Below, in pieces: positions 31,367 through 34,358 of a stretch of DNA of 34,358 nt. Below the pieces are notes generated by a model, which had not been told where the DNA came from, made no database searches, and worked only from the letters and a program-made list of their open reading frames with translations. The stretch is taken from NCBI GenBank assembly GCA_000372225.1, contig AQTY01000022.1, forward strand, positions 1 to 34,358, read 5' to 3'. A program made the translations under genes and the position numbers. Every line of letters starts with the position of its first letter. Position 1 is the stretch's first letter. This stretch comes from Candidatus Nitromaritima sp. SCGC AAA288-L16 (lineage in GTDB: Bacteria > Nitrospinota > Nitrospinia > Nitrospinales > VA-1).

Positions 31367-32556
31367 CAATTTCTGGAATATTTTTCTCTAAAGGCTGGAT
31401 ACAAACCCTGATAAGCTATAGAAAATTCTTTGAGGAATAAGTCGACGTCTTCAATGGTATTATTCCCAGAAAAAGATACTCGCAAACTACAGCGCGCTTC
31501 TTCTTCAGACAAACCTATTCCCGTTAAAATTTTTGAAGGTTTTTTTGAACTTGCGCTACAAGCACTTCCCAAGCCAACAAAGATATTTTTTTCTTCCAGG
31601 TGATGCAAAAGCACTTCTCCTTCTACAGGCGCAAAACTGAAGTTGGCAATGGAGGGAGATTGTTTTTGCAGGTCATCGGTAACCAGCGAGTTGAAACGAA
31701 TATCTAGTTCAGGAAGTTGATCATTCAACTCACATAGGCCTTGGACTAATCTGTTGTTAAGAAAATTGAAGTGATCTTGCATTTCATCAGTTCGTTCAAC
31801 AGCAAGTACTATTGCTCTTGCCATCGCACGAATCAGTGGAACAGGAAGGGTTCCTGAACGAACTCCATCCTGCTGTCGACCACCATGGATAATAGGGGTA
31901 ATCGATAGCCTTGAGTCATAAACCAAAAGACCGATACCTTTCGGCCCATGAATTTTATGGCCTGACAATGAATAAGCAGCCAGGCCAGGCCACATCTTAG
32001 ATGAAATTTTCATGATACTCACAGCCTGCACTCCATCTATAAACAACCGAGTATCTGGTGAATTTATATGCAATGCCTCAAAAACCGAAATGGGATCATT
32101 CACCGTTCCAAGTTCATTATTGACGTGAGAAAGACATAAAAGCCGAGACTGACTTTTAGTTAAGACGGAGGACTGTTTAAGGTCTAGCCTGCCTTCGGTT
32201 TGGTATTCAAGTAAGCTAAGAGGATTGTTGCCAAGCGAACCAAGATATGCCACTGGTTCAAGTATACTAGGATGTTCCAGCCCAAGGTAAGCAACTTTTT
32301 TACCTAAAAAGCAAAACCCCTTAATAAAAAGATTATTTGCCTCAGTGCCACCACTTGTAAAAACAATTTTATGTGTGGAGGGAATATTTAGAGCGCTAAC
32401 AATGTCCTGCTTTGCTCGTTCTACTTTTTTCTTTGCATCAAGTCCAATAGAGTAAATGGTTTCAGGGTTGGCAAAATCCGAATCCATTGATTCCTTCAAA
32501 ACATCCATTACCTTCGGAGATATGGCAGTGGTTGCGGCGTTATCAAGATATATCAT
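31366..32556 (-). CDS. Cysteine desulfurase (IscS/NifS family), probable ThiI partner
   Basis: A PLP enzyme of 396 residues that releases sulfur from cysteine as an enzyme persulfide. It begins MIYLDNAATTAISP, as the family does. It contains FTSGGTEANN, SHVNNELGTV, DGVQAVSI, the PLP-Lys segment SLSGHKIHGPKGIGLLVY, and a catalytic-Cys loop GLGSACSASSKKPS. In Bacillus subtilis the desulfurase NifZ is encoded next to a rhodanese-less ThiI and supplies its sulfur. The same pairing with an overlapping start/stop here suggests that role rather than general Fe-S assembly. No iscU or iscR is adjacent. The enzyme class is firm; the dedicated role is inferred from context. Confidence 0.9.
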   Translation of the reverse strand: MIYLDNAATTAISPKVMDVLKESMDSDFANPETIYSIGLDAKKKVERAKQDIVSALNIPSTHKIVFTSGGTEANNLFIKGFCFLGKKVAYLGLEHPSILEPVAYLGSLGNNPLSLLEYQTEGRLDLKQSSVLTKSQSRLLCLSHVNNELGTVNDPISVFEALHINSPDTRLFIDGVQAVSIMKISSKMWPGLAAYSLSGHKIHGPKGIGLLVYDSRLSITPIIHGGRQQDGVRSGTLPVPLIRAMARAIVLAVERTDEMQDHFNFLNNRLVQGLCELNDQLPELDIRFNSLVTDDLQKQSPSIANFSFAPVEGEVLLHHLEEKNIFVGLGSACSASSKKPSKILTGIGLSEEEARCSLRVSFSGNNTIEDVDLFLKEFSIAYQGLYPAFREKYSRN

Positions 32557-32583
32557 GTTTTAAATGCAAGACGATGTAGAGTG

Positions 32584-33138
32584 TCAACCTTGATACGGAT
32601 CCATGAGACCTTGCTCAATATTTAATTGATCTAAAATTCTTGCGACCACAAAATTAACCAGGTCCTCAAATGTTTTTTGTCCTGAATAAAACCCAGGTGA
32701 CGCGGGTAATATATGAGCGCCTGCTTGGTCAAGAGCCAAAAGATTTTTCAAATGAATGGTACTGAAAGGAGTTTCTCTCGGCACAATGATTAGTTTACGT
32801 TTTTCCTTCAGGATCACATCAGCTGCTCTTTCTACCATTGTCGTAGAAACACCTGAAGCAATCCTTCCTACTGTCCCCATACTCGCAGGAACAATAACCA
32901 TCCCATCAGTGTGAAACGAACCACTTGCGATACAAGTGTTGATTTTTGAATTTTTGTAGAGAGTTACATTATCTCCAGAAAAATAAGAAGTTTTTAAACT
33001 CAACTCAAGCTTAAGTAATTCAATCCCTCGCTCAGATATCACAACATGTAATTCTGAACGATCTTTAAGCACATCAAATAATCGTTTTGCATAGCAGACA
33101 CCGCTGGCCCCTGTGATTGCAAGTATCAATCGTTTCAT
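32584..33138 (-). CDS. ubiX: Flavin prenyltransferase UbiX
   Basis: UbiX joins dimethylallyl phosphate to FMN to make prenylated FMN, the cofactor of UbiD-type decarboxylases used in ubiquinone or menaquinone (futalosine) routes and elsewhere. The 184-residue protein is the family's size. Motifs are LAITGASGVCYAKRL at the N-terminus, FHTDGMVIVPASMGTVGRIA, VERAADVILKEKRKLIIVPRE, TPFSTIHLKNL, and ILPASPGFYSGQ. The ATG at 33138 begins directly after the tmk stop, so tmk and ubiX are cotranscribed. No ubiD is in the window. The call is firm. Confidence 0.94.
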   Translation of the reverse strand: MKRLILAITGASGVCYAKRLFDVLKDRSELHVVISERGIELLKLELSLKTSYFSGDNVTLYKNSKINTCIASGSFHTDGMVIVPASMGTVGRIASGVSTTMVERAADVILKEKRKLIIVPRETPFSTIHLKNLLALDQAGAHILPASPGFYSGQKTFEDLVNFVVARILDQLNIEQGLMDPYQG

Positions 33139-33139
33139 C

Positions 33140-33745
33140 TCATGACTCTATTAACTGGTGGACGTCTTCACATAATTGAGTGTGAATATCTTCAATTGCC
33201 CCACTACTTTTTATTCTTTTTATATTAGTTCCCTGAAACGAATCAAATATTTTTTGGACCTGTTTGAGATACTCCAGCTTCTCGAACGAACTATGTGACC
33301 CACGGGAACTTTCAATTCTCGCTAAGCATTCTTCAGGTGGCGCTGTAAATATATAAGCCCTATCGGGTACCGGTGCAAAATTTTCATTCTCACGGAGAAT
33401 ACTGTCTGGATCCAACCCCAGTGCCCCTTGATAAGCAGCCGTCGAATAATAGTACCTATCCAGAAGAACAACTTTATTTGCACTCAATGAAGGAGTTATG
33501 TTATTTTCCACATCTTCTCGTCGATCTTCAATGAACCAGGAAAGCTCTTCTTCCCGAGTTACATCACCTCTCCCAACGGTTAGTATCTTCCTTATTTTCT
33601 GCCCCCAGACACCGTCCGTTGGTTCCCTGAAACGAGAAACAGGAATTCCTATTTTATTTAAATACACTTCCATTTCCTTACACTGAGTGCTCTTCCCAGT
33701 ACCATCTATTCCCTCAAAAACAATCAGCCAACCGCGTCCCGACAC
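33140..33745 (-). CDS. tmk: Thymidylate kinase
   Basis: It phosphorylates dTMP to dTDP. The 201-residue protein has the P-loop FEGIDGTGKST (10-20), FREPTDGVWG (D-R/E-P-T motif), the DRYYYSTAAYQG segment that binds the nucleotide base and phosphate, and a LID region around RIESSRGS. The start is GTG at 33745, with GGAGA about 7 bases upstream; no in-frame ATG precedes the P-loop. It heads the minus-strand run tmk-ubiX, with the desulfurase-thiI pair following 27 bases later. The call is firm. Confidence 0.94.
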   Translation of the reverse strand: MSGRGWLIVFEGIDGTGKSTQCKEMEVYLNKIGIPVSRFREPTDGVWGQKIRKILTVGRGDVTREEELSWFIEDRREDVENNITPSLSANKVVLLDRYYYSTAAYQGALGLDPDSILRENENFAPVPDRAYIFTAPPEECLARIESSRGSHSSFEKLEYLKQVQKIFDSFQGTNIKRIKSSGAIEDIHTQLCEDVHQLIES

Positions 33746-33783
33746 AAAGCTTCTCCGGATAAAAGTTTTAAGGAAGTAATACT

Positions 33784-33806
33784 ACATTATTTTTATTAGA
33801 TAATGT
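33784..33806 (-). repeat. Stem-loop downstream of the polylysine membrane-protein gene
   Basis: ACATTAT (33784-33790) and ATAATGT (33800-33806) form a 7-bp perfect stem with a 9-base loop, in the gap between the right-edge gene and tmk. On the minus strand the following bases are not a T-run, so it is at best a weak terminator or a processing site. Confidence 0.35.
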
Positions 33807-33858
33807 GGGCTTTTTGATAAGGAGGGAGATAAGTAAATCCAGGCTACGATGGAGTGAC

Positions 33859-34358
33859 TTACGGGGAGGGAGTTTTACAAGTGCTTGCCATTCTATTTAT
33901 CTGCTCGACATCTGGGTTCATGATACTCAATTTACTCAGACACCCATTGGTATTTAAAAAAAGATCTCCTTTTTTATTTACATGAAAAATTTTATCACTT
34001 TTCTTATGCTGTATATCGGCTCTAAACTTATGGCTGCGCCCTTCAATGACCGTAAGTTTTACGTCTTTAAGATATTTTCCTATGGCCTTCTCTCCTAGAG
34101 ATTGATCACATGCTTTATCAATTCCAACCTCACTCCATAAAGCCGTACAACTTATCTGTAACTTATTCAAAGCCGCCAAGGATACCATGTATGTTTTAGC
34201 AATAGCTTTAGCTTGATTCGACAGCTGCATCTTATAAAATCCTCCAATTACGGCCAATGCTATGAGTACTCGAATGATCCATGTTTTAACGGGAGGCTCA
34301 CTTCTCTTGGCGTCCTCAGGAGGAGCCTTTTTTTTCTTTTTTTTCTTTTTTTTCTTTT
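33859..34358 (-). CDS. Membrane-anchored protein with polylysine stretch (5' end outside window)
   Basis: The minus-strand frame is open from the window edge to the stop at 33859, at least 165 codons. The visible part begins with at least ten consecutive Lys, then APPEDAKRSEPPVKT, a hydrophobic span (WIIRVLIALAVIGGFY) and a domain of about 125 residues. That domain contains spaced Cys residues, LDL-type strands (KDVKLTVIEGRSHKFRADIQ; FHVNKKGDLFLNTNGC) and a polar C-terminus. The highly basic N-terminal part suggests a cytoplasmic N-terminus with the rest outside (N-in, C-out). A TTG at 34257 could start a shorter form, but it would begin inside the hydrophobic span, so the longer reading is preferred. 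No family was recognised; a pseudopilin-like or sensor-like anchored protein is possible. Confidence 0.6.
   Translation of the reverse strand, partial: KKKKKKKKKKAPPEDAKRSEPPVKTWIIRVLIALAVIGGFYKMQLSNQAKAIAKTYMVSLAALNKLQISCTALWSEVGIDKACDQSLGEKAIGKYLKDVKLTVIEGRSHKFRADIQHKKSDKIFHVNKKGDLFLNTNGCLSKLSIMNPDVEQINRMASTCKTPSP
34327..34358 (-). repeat. 9-bp tandem repeat encoding polylysine
   Basis: On the plus strand the unit is C followed by eight T, repeated three and a half times up to the window edge with C at 34327, 34336, 34345 and 34354. On the coding (minus) strand this is AAA AAA AAG in frame. The unit is a multiple of three, so copy-number change would lengthen or shorten the Lys run without a frameshift. 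The A8 runs could themselves slip. Confidence 0.85.

Noticed and set aside
1..34358. CRISPR arrays, tRNA/rRNA genes, insertion sequences, integrases or phage genes
   Set aside because: None seen: no regularly spaced repeats, no cloverleaf with a conserved T-loop, no transposase or integrase motif.

Overview
The window looks like a stretch of AT-rich chromosome from a Gram-negative bacterium. Evidence for an outer membrane is a TonB-dependent receptor with its own TonB, the lipoprotein enzymes Lgt and LspA, an LPS-core type glycosyltransferase and a lipoprotein cytochrome c. A DapL-type LL-diaminopimelate aminotransferase, a cobalamin riboswitch and deltaproteobacteria-like Asp/Asn-rich repeat proteins suggest a Nitrospinota or deltaproteobacterial-grade lineage. 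This placement is inference; no rRNA is present to settle it.

Region 1 (1-4800) is a damaged accessory zone. It holds a cyclic-nucleotide-binding fragment abutting a radical SAM fragment, an intact SPASM radical SAM enzyme, a NeuA-like cytidylyltransferase cut after about 90 codons, a parvulin PPIase, two unrecognised small membrane proteins, the C-terminal remnant of a glycosyltransferase and a TylF-type methyltransferase. The content resembles the edge of a surface-glycan or flagellin-glycosylation island. No transposase or attachment site was seen at the breaks, so recombination and mis-assembly both remain possible.

Region 2 (4838-13795) is mostly minus-strand housekeeping: tyrS alone, then M50 protease - trpS - ileS - lspA - lgt - small GYF-like protein in a tight cluster, with a separate GT2 glycosyltransferase. 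ileS is interrupted by a one-base excess in a run of eight G (minus strand).

Region 3 (14029-18772, plus strand) carries an acidic one-TM repeat protein, a MinD/ParA-family ATPase, a CCA/poly(A) nucleotidyltransferase and an alpha/beta hydrolase.

Region 4 (18869-28220, plus strand) is a B12 uptake and salvage operon. A sigma70-like promoter and a cobalamin riboswitch with a strong terminator precede btuF-btuD-btuC-cobQ-btuB-cobA-tonB. Two less expected genes follow: a secreted protein of nine 25-residue calcium-loop-like repeats and a lipoprotein cytochrome c. Overlapping start/stop codons through most of the run indicate translational coupling. The parts would carry corrinoid across the outer membrane (BtuB, TonB), through the periplasm (BtuF) and inner membrane (BtuCD), then adenosylate (CobA) and amidate it (CobQ).

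Region 5 (28243-34358) has dapL and folK on plus, then on minus thiI with a cysteine desulfurase, ubiX, tmk, and a membrane-anchored protein with a polylysine stretch that runs off the window.

The best candidates for something undescribed are the repeat protein/MinD-like ATPase pair, the repeat protein plus cytochrome at the end of the B12 operon, and the two adjacent tiny membrane proteins.
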